DNA of 64,000 bases from Methylocystis rosea SV97 (GCF_000372845.1 NZ_KB889963.1:2117923-2181922), one strand, 5' to 3'; positions 16,387 through 24,632 are shown, counted from the first letter of the stretch. Numbers and translations are program-made. The notes: a model not told the origin generated them from the sequence alone.

Positions 16387-16629
16387 ATGACCAGAGACGA
16401 ACAGGCTGCGCGCGATCTCATCGTCGACATGCGGCAGATGCTGCTCACGATGCACGAAGCGAATAGCGCGAAGGATCGCGAGATCGCGGCGCTCAAGCAT
16501 GATCTCGAAAACTTTCAGACGCAGATGGTCGACGCAAGCCTCGGACAGTTCGTCGACGAGGGCCGCCAATGGCTCGACGCCTATCGCGCCGCCGTGCAGA
16601 CGGCGTCGGCCGACCAGCAGCAGTCCTGA
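16387..16629 (+). CDS. Small coiled-coil protein
   Basis: An 80-residue, almost fully helical protein with heptad-like spacing (MLLTMHEANSAKDREIAALK), starting at ATG 16387. It lies between the fibre and lysis genes. No family is recognised. It may be a fibre chaperone or a regulator of lysis; neither is shown by the sequence. Confidence 0.5.
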   Translation: MTRDEQAARDLIVDMRQMLLTMHEANSAKDREIAALKHDLENFQTQMVDASLGQFVDEGRQWLDAYRAAVQTASADQQQS

Positions 16630-16657
16630 TCCGTCGCTCGATGAGCCGGAGACGCGC

Positions 16658-16729
16658 ATGTTCCGCGTCGCCATTTCGACCGTCGCCGCGATGCTGATCG
16701 CGGCGGCGTTTCTCTGCTGGCGATACTGA
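16658..16729 (+). CDS. Possible 23-residue membrane peptide
   Basis: A very short frame from ATG 16658 encoding one hydrophobic helix (AISTVAAMLIAAAFLCW) between polar ends. It lies just before the endolysin gene, where holin-like peptides are common. There is no clear ribosome site, so it may not be translated. Confidence 0.25.
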   Translation: MFRVAISTVAAMLIAAAFLCWRY

Positions 16730-16814
16730 ATGCGCGAGCATCTCTTCGCGCCGCCGGCAAGCGCTCTCCTGCTGCTTCCTGACAAGCGCCGCATCTTCCG
16801 AAAAGGAAAACTGA

Positions 16815-17738
16815 ATGACCGCTCTTAGAATGAGCGCGGACGGCCGCGCCAGGCTGATGCAACGCGAGGGCGTAAGAACGCGCGCCTATCGCGACTCGAA
16901 AGGCGTCTGGACGATCGGCGTCGGCCACACGGCGAATGCGGGGGCCCCGATCCCGAAGCCTGGCATGGTGATTACGCGCCAGGAGGTCGACGAGCATCTT
17001 TCGCGCGATCTCGTCAAATACGAGAATATCGTCAATCGCAATGTGCGCGTTCCTCTGACGCAGGGTCAGTTCGATTCGCTCGTCTCGATCTGCTTCAACG
17101 TCGAGACGGCGCTTTTGCCAAAATCAACGATCGTAAAGCGCCTCAACAAGGGCGACTATCGCGGCGCCGCCAACGCGATCATGCTCTACAACAAGCCGCC
17201 GGAGATCATCGGCCGCCGCGAAAGCGAGCAGCAGCAGTTCATCAGGGCGACCTATGCGCTAATCGCGCAGGAGAAGCGCGACGCCGGCGAAGGCCAGGTC
17301 GTAAGACTGACGGCTAAGGATCTCCGCAATGCGGGATCGCGAACCATGAGCGGCGCCGACGAAGTCCAGACCGGCGTCGTCGGCGGCGGCATCTCCGCCG
17401 TCGGCGCGCTCGGCGTCGCCTCTCAGGTCAGGGACGTGGCCAGCTCAGTCTCGGAGACCGTCGCGACGGCCGCCGATTCCGTCACCTCCGCGCATAGCTT
17501 CCTGGGCTGGCTCTCCCACGACTGGAAAACCATCGCGATCATCGTCCTTTCGGCGCTCGTCGTGTTCTTCCTCTGGTGGACCATCCGAGGCGCCCGTCGC
17601 GTCGTTCACGCGAAGGTCGACGGCACGAACGAAGCCCTCGATCTCGGGCCCGGCGACTATGCCTGGGGCGACGAAGAGGCGGGCGGCGGCGCCTACGCAG
17701 ACCAGTTCGAACCAGAGACCGCAGCCGAACAGGCTTAG
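16815..17738 (+). CDS. Endolysin, GH24 lysozyme with C-terminal membrane segment
   Basis: A 307-residue protein. Residues 5-150 match T4-type lysozymes (glycoside hydrolase 24), which cut the MurNAc-GlcNAc bond. The E-D-T triad shows the T4 spacing exactly: Glu18, Asp27, Thr33 (REG, RDS, WTIGVGH). It is almost twice the length of a usual phage lysozyme. The extra part has a linker and a strong transmembrane helix at 237-256 (AIIVLSALVVFFLWW) followed by an acidic tail. No N-terminal signal is seen. The membrane segment suggests tethering to the inner membrane, unlike soluble or SAR endolysins. AAAAGGAAAA precedes the ATG. Confidence 0.88.
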   Translation: MTALRMSADGRARLMQREGVRTRAYRDSKGVWTIGVGHTANAGAPIPKPGMVITRQEVDEHLSRDLVKYENIVNRNVRVPLTQGQFDSLVSICFNVETALLPKSTIVKRLNKGDYRGAANAIMLYNKPPEIIGRRESEQQQFIRATYALIAQEKRDAGEGQVVRLTAKDLRNAGSRTMSGADEVQTGVVGGGISAVGALGVASQVRDVASSVSETVATAADSVTSAHSFLGWLSHDWKTIAIIVLSALVVFFLWWTIRGARRVVHAKVDGTNEALDLGPGDYAWGDEEAGGGAYADQFEPETAAEQA

Positions 17739-17778
17739 CGCCTGAGCGATCCCGAAATCCAAAACAAGGAGGTTTCCG

Positions 17779-17880
17779 ATGTGCGGAGGCGTTTATCCGC
17801 GGCCGTTGCTGCGCTTCTGGGCCGGCGTGGCCCTTTGCCTGTTTCTGCTCTGGAAGCTCGTGGAGATCTTGGCGCGATGA
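17779..17880 (+). CDS. 33-residue membrane peptide of the lysis cassette
   Basis: A short gene with a perfect AAGGAGGT ribosome site at 17766-17773, 5 bp before the ATG, which is the best such site in the area. The peptide is a short polar N terminus followed by one hydrophobic helix (FWAGVALCLFLLWKLVEIL). Its stop overlaps the start of the i-spanin gene (ATGA at 17877). The location and strong ribosome site argue that it is real; a holin or lysis-regulator role is possible but unproven. Confidence 0.6.
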   Translation: MCGGVYPRPLLRFWAGVALCLFLLWKLVEILAR

Positions 17881-18341
17881 TCAAGAACCTAGTGCTTCTT
17901 AAAATCGCGGCGCCCTTCGTCGAGCTCTTCCAGTTCATCGGCGATCATCGTTACAGCGCGCTCGCCGCCCTGGCGCTCACTGGCGCGGTCGCCGCGCGGA
18001 ATGTGCCCATCGCTGGCGCGGCGCTCTCGAAAGCGCTCTTCGCCCTCGCGATCGGCTTCGCTTGTTTCGATGGGGGCTACTCCTATCGCGCGGCGATCGA
18101 TCGCGAAGCATGGAACCAAGCCGAGGCCGCGCGCCTCGCGGTCGAACTCGCCGAACACGCCAGGCGAGAGGCAGCGATCGCCAAAGCGCGCAACGCCGCT
18201 GGCGCCGAAGCGCGCGCGCAAGCCGCGCTCGAAGCCGATCGAGAGAAAATCCTAAAGGAGTCCGACCATGCGTCGCGCGAAAACGATCGCAGTGCCTGTC
18301 TTCCTGCTTCTAGCGTCATGCGCCTCAACAGGATCAGGTAG
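17877..18341 (+). CDS. i-spanin-like inner-membrane lysis protein (Rz-like)
   Basis: A 154-residue protein from ATG 17877. It has two hydrophobic segments near residues 23-65 (SALAALALTGAVAA, ALFALAIGFACF) followed by a long Ala/Arg/Glu-rich coiled coil (about 72-135). This is the layout of i-spanins: a membrane anchor and a periplasmic coiled coil that meets the o-spanin. The start of an o-spanin lipoprotein gene overlaps the 3' end by 74 bp in another frame. Two anchors instead of one are somewhat unusual. A start upstream at 17781 would only add shadow sequence. Confidence 0.7.
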   Translation: MIKNLVLLKIAAPFVELFQFIGDHRYSALAALALTGAVAARNVPIAGAALSKALFALAIGFACFDGGYSYRAAIDREAWNQAEAARLAVELAEHARREAAIAKARNAAGAEARAQAALEADREKILKESDHASRENDRSACLPASSVMRLNRIR

Positions 18342-18681
18342 CCCGCAGCCAAAGGAACTGGCGACTCCGGCGGCGCAGCCTCCGGGTCTGCTGGAAAAGG
18401 CCTGTGCGCGGCCAGCGCGGCTCCCTGGCAAGGCAATAACCGCCGGCGAGGTGGAAAGACGCTGGGGGCGCGATCGCGCTTCCCTGGTCGCCTGCGCCGG
18501 CCGTCACATGGCGCTTGCCGCCTGGCGCAGGAATCGCGATGCGGGGCTCGCCGGCGAGGCGCTGCCTGAACCGCCGAAAGAGGCGGAAGAGCCGACGCGC
18601 GCCGCGCCGGCGGCTTCCGCATTTCGCAACCCGCTCGCCGCGCTGTTCCGCCCTGACGATTCCCAGCGAGAAGAGAGATGA
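18268..18681 (+). CDS. o-spanin-like outer-membrane lipoprotein (Rz1-like)
   Basis: A 137-residue protein with a lipoprotein signal: basic start MRRAK, hydrophobic VPVFLLLASC with the lipobox LASC and Cys18. The mature part is Pro/Ala-rich, like Rz1 proteins. It contains AITAGEVERRWGRDRASLVAC, a pattern shared by phage o-spanins of alphaproteobacteria. It begins inside the 3' end of the i-spanin gene, with AAAGGAG upstream. Together the pair should fuse inner and outer membranes as the last step of lysis. It is longer than lambda Rz1 (60 residues). Confidence 0.75.
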   Translation: MRRAKTIAVPVFLLLASCASTGSGSPQPKELATPAAQPPGLLEKACARPARLPGKAITAGEVERRWGRDRASLVACAGRHMALAAWRRNRDAGLAGEALPEPPKEAEEPTRAAPAASAFRNPLAALFRPDDSQREER

Positions 18682-18941
18682 TCGATATTGATTATACGAT
18701 CTCGCTCGGCGCGATCCTAAACACGATCGTCATCGCGGCTGGCGGGTTGATGACGCTTGGCGCGCTTCGCTTCCAGCTCAAATCGCTTGACGCGCGTCTC
18801 GCCGATCTGGAGGGCGAAGCCAAGAAACAGACTGACATTCTTACTACACTGGCGCGCCAGGATGCGCGTCTCGATGGCTTGGACACGCGCTTCAATGACC
18901 TCATCGCTCGGTTAGGCCGAAATCCTGAATGCCATTTGTGA
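18678..18941 (+). CDS. Small membrane protein with coiled coil
   Basis: An 87-residue protein starting at an ATGA overlap with the o-spanin stop. One hydrophobic helix (ILNTIVIAAGGLMTLGAL, about 14-31) is followed by a heptad-rich helix (FQLKSLDARLADLEGEAKKQ). Such proteins are common at the end of phage lysis cassettes and may be holins or accessory spanins; the function here is not known. Confidence 0.6.
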   Translation: MIDIDYTISLGAILNTIVIAAGGLMTLGALRFQLKSLDARLADLEGEAKKQTDILTTLARQDARLDGLDTRFNDLIARLGRNPECHL

Positions 18942-18945
18942 TGCG

Positions 18946-19053
18946 ATGGATCCCTTGCTGGTTGCTTCGCTGGGAGTCGTTCTGCTCGTCATCAAGGTGA
19001 TCGTTTTTCGGTTTAGCTCGATTGGCGCCCGCGATCTTTCTGCGCTGCTCTGA
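18946..19053 (+). CDS. Possible 35-residue membrane peptide
   Basis: A short frame from ATG 18946 encoding a hydrophobic helix (LLVASLGVVLLVIKVIVF) and a polar end, 4 bp after the preceding gene and immediately upstream of the terminator. It has no clear Shine-Dalgarno motif, though coupling to the gene upstream is possible. The hydrophobicity and gene order suggest a small holin-type protein. Confidence 0.4.
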   Translation: MDPLLVASLGVVLLVIKVIVFRFSSIGARDLSALL

Positions 19054-19077
19054 ATAGAGCGGCTCATAACCCCGTCG

Positions 19078-19100
19078 ACTCGCCGCCGACGAGTTTTTTT
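19078..19100 (+). terminator. Rho-independent terminator of the phage late operon
   Basis: The stem ACTCG/CGAGT (19078-19082 with 19090-19094) around CCGCCGA is followed by seven T residues (19094-19100). A competing stem CGTCG/CGACG begins at 19073. It lies 24 bp after the last small lysis frame and marks the end of the late transcript. Confidence 0.7.
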
Positions 19101-19223
19101 GTTGCTAACGTGACGCGCTCAGGACTCGCGCCGCTCGGGCTTCGTCTTTCCCGAAGCAGCGGTTATGATCCATTGGCTCATTCAGTGTGAGTCTTCGGGA
19201 TCACAGCGGATACGAAAATTTCG

Positions 19224-20486
19224 ATGACGCCTTTCCAAGCCTGGACCGGCAACCGGACCGTAAAAACGTTAGGAACCAACGCCGGTACGCCGGAGCTTTC
19301 ATTCCAATCATGGAAGCGCTTCAAGGAGGCTTTCGCTCCAGAGGTCATTGAGCGGGCGGTTCGCGAAACACCTGGAAAAGTGGAGTATTGCTTGGATCCT
19401 TTCGCCGGATCTGGGACCACTGGTCTGGCTTGCCAGTTTCTGGGCATTGATCCCTTTCTCTATGAAATAAATCCCTATCTCTGTGATTTAATAAAGGCGA
19501 AGCTATCTTCGTATAAGAATTCCGTCTTAAAGAGTTCGCTTGATAAGGTCCTTGATGAAAAAACAAAATTATCGGCAGCGGAAGTAAGAGCATATTTTAA
19601 ATATGCTCCAAAAACTTTTCTTCCGAATTCTGAAGTTGACAGTTATGTTTTCCCGATGGATGTCGCGAAAGAGCTTGTCAGTTTAAACCTATCTATCAAT
19701 AATTTGAGGCCAGGCCTTAGGGCATTTTTTCGGGCAATACTTGGTTCTGTTTGCGTTGACGTTAGTAATGTCACTATTAGTGGTAAGGGACGCAGGTACA
19801 GACGGAACTGGCGGGAACGACAATTAGATGCCAGCGAGGTAGGAGAGATTTATCAAGCTGCAGTTTTGACTGCGATTTCAGATGTAGATCACTTAGGTGA
19901 CTTAAAACACGGTAGATTCAAATTGTTCAGAGGCTCTTGTGTGACATCAATGACTACGTTACCCTATATAGATCTTTGCGTTTTTTCCCCACCCTACCCA
20001 AACTCATTCGACTATACTGATGTGTACAATGTTGAGCTATGGACGCTCGGGTATCTGCGTTCGAAGCATCAAAGTGATCGCTTAAGGCGCTCAACCTTTC
20101 CGTCTCATGTGCAGTTGAAGAGGACTTATGAACCTGCTCCCAATGGTTCACGATTGCTGGCGGAGGCTCTCATGTCATTGCAGGAAAAGCGTGACATTCT
20201 CTGGCATCGGGATATTCCTGCGATGGTTGGCTCCTATTTTGCGCAGATGGACAGTCTCCTTCGTGAAGTCGCGCGCCACCTCAGGAAGCGTGGTAGAGTG
20301 TACATGATTGTTGGCAACAGCCAGTATTCAGGAGTTATCATTGAGACTGGAAAAATAATTTACGAACTGTCCCGCAATTTGCCGCTTGATTTGCAGTACG
20401 TCGAGAGCTGCCGTTCTATGCGTACCTCGCCCCAGCAGGGGGGCAATCCATCCCTGGCGGAAAACCTACTTGTCTTTTCAAAGTAA
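19224..20486 (+). CDS. DNA methyltransferase (adenine-N6 or cytosine-N4 type)
   Basis: A 420-residue protein with the SAM-binding motif DPFAGSGTT at 58-66 and the catalytic motif SPPY at 255-258, with a region of about 190 residues between them. The order (SAM motif, then a possible target-recognition region, then SPPY) is that of alpha-class amino-methyltransferases, and SPPY fits N4-cytosine or N6-adenine methylation. No restriction endonuclease gene is next to it. The gene is markedly richer in A+T than the phage genes, indicating separate acquisition. It ends 9 bp into the convergent ATPase gene. It may protect host DNA from a nuclease or work with the operon opposite. Confidence 0.8.
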   Translation: MTPFQAWTGNRTVKTLGTNAGTPELSFQSWKRFKEAFAPEVIERAVRETPGKVEYCLDPFAGSGTTGLACQFLGIDPFLYEINPYLCDLIKAKLSSYKNSVLKSSLDKVLDEKTKLSAAEVRAYFKYAPKTFLPNSEVDSYVFPMDVAKELVSLNLSINNLRPGLRAFFRAILGSVCVDVSNVTISGKGRRYRRNWRERQLDASEVGEIYQAAVLTAISDVDHLGDLKHGRFKLFRGSCVTSMTTLPYIDLCVFSPPYPNSFDYTDVYNVELWTLGYLRSKHQSDRLRRSTFPSHVQLKRTYEPAPNGSRLLAEALMSLQEKRDILWHRDIPAMVGSYFAQMDSLLREVARHLRKRGRVYMIVGNSQYSGVIIETGKIIYELSRNLPLDLQYVESCRSMRTSPQQGGNPSLAENLLVFSK

Positions 20487-23003
20487 TCTGGTCCTCCTTT
20501 GTTCAACATACATTTTTTCTCTATTCCAGAAGTGCTCTGACCGACTTACGGACTGGCCGAAAGCCGATATGACTCGAATTTCGTAATTCGGAGCCTCGTC
20601 CTTAGTTTGCTTAGCCGAAACATCGAGATAAAAATCAGCTGAGTTAACAAGCGCTTGTAGCAAAGGCGCAATTCTATTATTCGCGATCCTGACGTCTAGC
20701 TGCAGAGATGGATCCTCTTCCATTCCGTGAACTGTAAAGTGCGTATGGGTCGCAACTACCGTAACTCCAACAACGCGCAGCATTTCGAACAATGTTGGCC
20801 AGAGCATCTTTGCCTCTTCTAACCTAGGAAATTGAAGAAAGACGTTGTGCAGCCCGTCGATAAGGATGCCCTCAAATTTCGCTCCCTGTAATTCAGCTGA
20901 TACAATCTTAGTCATTACCTTACTAAGAAATACCTCGGGAGCTAAAAATCCCGGGTAGAATGAGACTACATCAACCCTTGGATCGGCGGTCCTTTCATAT
21001 AGAGCGTCATGAAACTTGGATTTTTTAATCGATTCAGCTATACTTTGGTAGTATTCATCGGTGTATAGAAACGACACTACAAGAATTCGTCTACTAATTT
21101 TTGCTTTTTGATCTGGGTTTTCATCTAAAGGCCGCGGTCTGCCTCCTTGGCCACTTGTAAGAAGGCCTGAAGATAGAAGACGCAGCGCGAACGCGGCTTT
21201 GCCTGAGCTCCCGTTTCCTCCCAACAGCACTTGTGAGTGGTTAAATATGCGGACCAATGGTATGGTTACAGCAGTTGCCACGGGAACCGCAGTTTGTAAA
21301 AAATCATACCAAACATTCTTGTTGACGCTTTTCCACGAGTACGCGGCATAGGGTTCAAGCTGGGTTGCTATTTGTGGATATATTTTTACACCCTCATCGC
21401 GAGAGATATGAAAATGATGTGCGCCGGCAAAGCTTCTCTGCAGACGAGTCTTTTGTAATACAAATTTCCTTCTGGGTTCATCGCTTGAATTATGATCATA
21501 ATCGTGTTCAAGGGTGACGACGACGTCGACCACGTAGTTCAACTCACGAAGAGCCGGTTCATTAAGATCGGCCGACATGATGACTACTATCGCGCCAAGT
21601 TCTCTAAAACTCTCAACAAATGCCCGCATTCTGTTAACTTGATCTTCGCCAGGAAGACTCGGTCGTTTTAGTAGCTCGTGCACGCCGTCAAACACCACTA
21701 ACAGTGGCACGACCCCAGGTGGCCGATCAGTTGCCGGATCGATATCTTTAGATGTGTATTCCCTTCTCACCGAAGCTATGAACTGCTCTACCACCGCCAT
21801 ATTTTCGTCGGGAGCCCCCGCATCGATATGGTGTGCCTCGAACCAGTCCCGGATTTTCTTGTTAAACGAAACGGTTTTTGCCACGAATGGCGGAATAAGC
21901 GTGGTAAGGCGCCTCTCAAGGTCCTCTTTGTCCTCTTCGCAGGACAAGTAACATGTTGACATCCCTAAGGGGGCACAGGACGCTGCAAGGGCCAGCGCGA
22001 AAGACGTCTTTCCGCAGCCTGACGAGCCTGACACGCGCACTACTGTCCCGCGCCTCGTCGATGTTCTCAAGCCGCCATCGAAAATCGCCGCTGCCCCCGG
22101 CAGAGCAAGGGGTACCCCATCAAGTTGGTTTATGATTTCGGAGGGGGCGGGCATCCTGGTCAATTCGGGAACAAACCGAAACTCGTAAGAACTATTGCCC
22201 GGCAACAAAGTTGCTGCAGAGATAAATGCATCGACCCCCATAACGGGTTTCTCGTGAGCGCGCTGCGATTTGTATTCTGCCGAACTCGGAGCCGTGGTGA
22301 TCACGGCCAAGCCCTTGGACGCAAGCAGGTGGCCGACGATAAAATCCGTGGGGTCCGTGATTGGGAATGTGTCTACTTTCCGGCGGTAAGCAGCAGCTTT
22401 AGCAAGGGAATTCCCGATTTTTTCTAGTTGCAGATGGTGCCGAAGGATTTCGAAGAGGTCGGTTCCACCAGTAGTCGGTTTTGAGGCTGCTGCGAGCTGC
22501 ATTGCATCGGCGAAAATATGAGCCCTGATCAGGGCGTGCGCGTAGGCTTCGCTTGACGGGTAGTCTGGAGACGTCAGCATCTGGCGAAGGAAATACAAAG
22601 GAGATGGCAGGTAACGACGAGGGCGGTTTCCAGCTCCTCCCAGTTCGTCACTTCGTGTTCGTCGCGGGACCGCTGCGGCACTCTCGAATTGCTCACGCAT
22701 GACGAGGTACGGCCGGGTGATCCTTTCCTGGTCAGCTAGCTGGGCGTGTCCCATATGCCTAGCAGATGAAAACACACCTGCCGTGATGTGCGGATCAATT
22801 CTGGTGGGCAACCGTGAGAGCGGTGCGAAATGATCATTTACTTTGGCGATAAAATCATGACTCTGCCAGGAATCCGGAGGTGTTTCGAGGAATTCTTTCG
22901 CCGCCGCGAACCAACATGACCAAAGGACTTGACTCGCTTTCTCGAAGGGAACTGCTAGGAGGAAATCGCTGGGAGATAGAGGGCGTTTGATCACAATTAT
23001 CAC
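20478..23003 (-). CDS. Large KaiC/RAD55-like double-ATPase-domain protein
   Basis: An 841-residue protein from GTG 23003, which overlaps the upstream stop as GTGA; a TTG at 23027 would add 8 residues. Residues 1-270 are unrecognised. Domain 1 (about 300-560) is KaiC-like: Walker A GSSGCGKT at 326-333, an EE pair at 356-357 (LSCEEDKED) where KaiC has its catalytic glutamates, Walker B VVFDG at 436-440, and an RDEGVKIYP strand near 535. Domain 2 (about 590-800) repeats the fold, but its P-loop reads GGNGSSGKA, lacking the usual Ser/Thr, while ILIDGLH keeps a Walker B-like Asp. One active and one degenerate RecA-like domain suggest a regulated ATPase scaffold. The partners are unknown. GC content is low relative to the chromosome. 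Confidence 0.8.
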   Translation of the reverse strand: MIIVIKRPLSPSDFLLAVPFEKASQVLWSCWFAAAKEFLETPPDSWQSHDFIAKVNDHFAPLSRLPTRIDPHITAGVFSSARHMGHAQLADQERITRPYLVMREQFESAAAVPRRTRSDELGGAGNRPRRYLPSPLYFLRQMLTSPDYPSSEAYAHALIRAHIFADAMQLAAASKPTTGGTDLFEILRHHLQLEKIGNSLAKAAAYRRKVDTFPITDPTDFIVGHLLASKGLAVITTAPSSAEYKSQRAHEKPVMGVDAFISAATLLPGNSSYEFRFVPELTRMPAPSEIINQLDGVPLALPGAAAIFDGGLRTSTRRGTVVRVSGSSGCGKTSFALALAASCAPLGMSTCYLSCEEDKEDLERRLTTLIPPFVAKTVSFNKKIRDWFEAHHIDAGAPDENMAVVEQFIASVRREYTSKDIDPATDRPPGVVPLLVVFDGVHELLKRPSLPGEDQVNRMRAFVESFRELGAIVVIMSADLNEPALRELNYVVDVVVTLEHDYDHNSSDEPRRKFVLQKTRLQRSFAGAHHFHISRDEGVKIYPQIATQLEPYAAYSWKSVNKNVWYDFLQTAVPVATAVTIPLVRIFNHSQVLLGGNGSSGKAAFALRLLSSGLLTSGQGGRPRPLDENPDQKAKISRRILVVSFLYTDEYYQSIAESIKKSKFHDALYERTADPRVDVVSFYPGFLAPEVFLSKVMTKIVSAELQGAKFEGILIDGLHNVFLQFPRLEEAKMLWPTLFEMLRVVGVTVVATHTHFTVHGMEEDPSLQLDVRIANNRIAPLLQALVNSADFYLDVSAKQTKDEAPNYEIRVISAFGQSVSRSEHFWNREKMYVEQRRTRLL

Positions 23004-23824
23004 GCCACTATCTGAGCAGGACAACAATTCCTCTGCTGTCGGAATTGTGCTTGCTTTAAGATTGCACGTTGGACGGGCCCGCCCAACCTAAAAGTCGCAA
23101 CTTTTCGCGCCTCGGAACTCTCTTCCGGCGCTCTTGGGCTATCTTCGTGCATCGCGTTTCGAATATTCACTCCCGAGTAGGCTTCAATCGCGATCGCTAG
23201 AGATTTTCTTTCGTCATCGGCCTGAATAGCGCCTAGAATTTTCTTCATCCCGAGCACAAAGTGCTCGTTTCCGAGAGCTTTCATAAGATCCGGAATTCTC
23301 TTTCTTACTTCACTCCATGCAAGCCCGTGGTATTGAATGGCGTCTATGTATAAGCTCGTGAGTTCGCGGGGAGCGCCGACGAGCGCGACTCTTGCAAGAT
23401 CTAACCACAACCCTGGAGCTTGTGTTTTCAGGCCTTCTTCCTTACTCAAGCTCTTGATCGTTAACAGTCCTCCTAGATCCACAATGGTTCGTAGAATCCA
23501 GTAACGGGCCATCGGATCTGATGCAATTGTTGTATCATCAAGCAGCTTTTCAAGTGCCTCAGATAACGGCGGCGAATGTAGGTCCGTTTGCTTCGCGATA
23601 GCCCTGATCGCTCTCCAGGGATTCGGATCGCTTAGTGCAAGCCCTGGCACGATGGACAGCAGGGCTTCTTCAAGAGTGCCTAGAACGGGCTCTCCTTGTC
23701 GGCGTAGCTCGCCTATCAGTAAATCAAGAGTCGTAAAATCGTATCGATCGAGGGTACTCGTTCCCTGATCCGCTATGACATCAACAAGCCGGTTTCTAAA
23801 TTCGGTATAACTCATAGCACTCAC
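23000..23824 (-). CDS. Unknown helical protein, middle gene of the KaiC-like operon
   Basis: A 274-residue protein if translation starts at GTG 23824, which overlaps the preceding stop as GTGA; ATG 23815 is an alternative three codons in. It is mainly helical, with repeated Leu/Ala/Ile-rich segments (LLIGELRRQGEPVLGTLEEA, LWLDLARVALVGAPRELTSL) that could form a HEAT-like or TPR-like solenoid. The last 50 residues are charged and less structured. I recognise no family. The 4-bp overlaps on both sides make joint translation with the neighbouring two proteins very likely, and an adaptor or sensor role is inference. Confidence 0.7.
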   Translation of the reverse strand: MSAMSYTEFRNRLVDVIADQGTSTLDRYDFTTLDLLIGELRRQGEPVLGTLEEALLSIVPGLALSDPNPWRAIRAIAKQTDLHSPPLSEALEKLLDDTTIASDPMARYWILRTIVDLGGLLTIKSLSKEEGLKTQAPGLWLDLARVALVGAPRELTSLYIDAIQYHGLAWSEVRKRIPDLMKALGNEHFVLGMKKILGAIQADDERKSLAIAIEAYSGVNIRNAMHEDSPRAPEESSEARKVATFRLGGPVQRAILKQAQFRQQRNCCPAQIVA

Positions 23825-24570
23825 TCGGCGGGTTCAAACATAACTATTGGCAGCCGGAGGTCTCCAAAGGTAGGGGGAGCTACCACGACCTCTCGCAAGC
23901 CTCCCTGATTTTTGCATGGGTCTGGTCGTGACTCCAATGGCTTTGTCTCGCCCAGCGGTTCCCAAAGGTCCGCCAACCAGTCAAAATCGCAATCGAAAGC
24001 AGTTGGTCGGTAAGCTACTATTCCGGCCTCCGCAGCGCCAAAACTGATGCCTATGCAGGGAATCTTGGAAATCGTTAACCACGGGAGGCCAAGTCTCCAT
24101 GGCAAACACTCCGGCGATGCAAAAAGATCAGTTCCACCCTCATCCCGACGGAACAACCAAGACGGAGGGCGACCCAATCGACAGTCAGGATTGTGTCGCT
24201 CGGACACTACCTCACTCTCGAACCAGATGCGCGCCTCCTCTCGCTGCCGAGCTGTTCCATTGCCAGACAAGTGGTCTAGGCGCTCTTCGATGGCCTCAAT
24301 GTCCTGACCCGTTAGCGCTTGGAGCTGCTCTGCCGTTCGCCTGAAGGAGCGAACGTTTCCCAATGTCTCATCATCAGTTAGCTCAATCACCGGGCCTGAG
24401 AAGCGATTGCGTGCACTAAAATCAGCGAAAGCCGAAGCAACGTCCTCAAGGCGTGTCAGCGATTCGCACTGGTTTAGGAAAGCGGTCGTTAAGACTTCTG
24501 GAGCAGAGTGAGCTTCTAATTTGATATAAACGTGATCAGGAAGAATGTTGGGGCGCTGCGGTATTGGCAT
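23821..24570 (-). CDS. Unknown protein, first gene of the KaiC-like operon
   Basis: A 249-residue protein from ATG 24570, chosen because GAGGGAAA lies just before it and a promoter-like pair lies downstream of the upstream TTG at 24660. No family is recognised. The N-terminal third carries DHVYIKLEAHSAPEVLTTAF, the middle an acidic helical stretch, and the C-terminal third is rich in Trp, Phe, Pro and Cys (ECLPWRLGLPWLTISKIPC, DFDWLADLWEPLGE), which looks like a folded beta-rich domain. The final residues end in VMFEPAE. It starts the apparent operon and overlaps the second gene. Confidence 0.7.
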   Translation of the reverse strand: MPIPQRPNILPDHVYIKLEAHSAPEVLTTAFLNQCESLTRLEDVASAFADFSARNRFSGPVIELTDDETLGNVRSFRRTAEQLQALTGQDIEAIEERLDHLSGNGTARQREEARIWFESEVVSERHNPDCRLGRPPSWLFRRDEGGTDLFASPECLPWRLGLPWLTISKIPCIGISFGAAEAGIVAYRPTAFDCDFDWLADLWEPLGETKPLESRPDPCKNQGGLREVVVAPPTFGDLRLPIVMFEPAE

Positions 24571-24632
24571 TTTCCCTCGTGCTAATTTGCTCGCTTGGCC
24601 ATCCGCTTCCCTCAGCGAATCGCACGCTAAAC

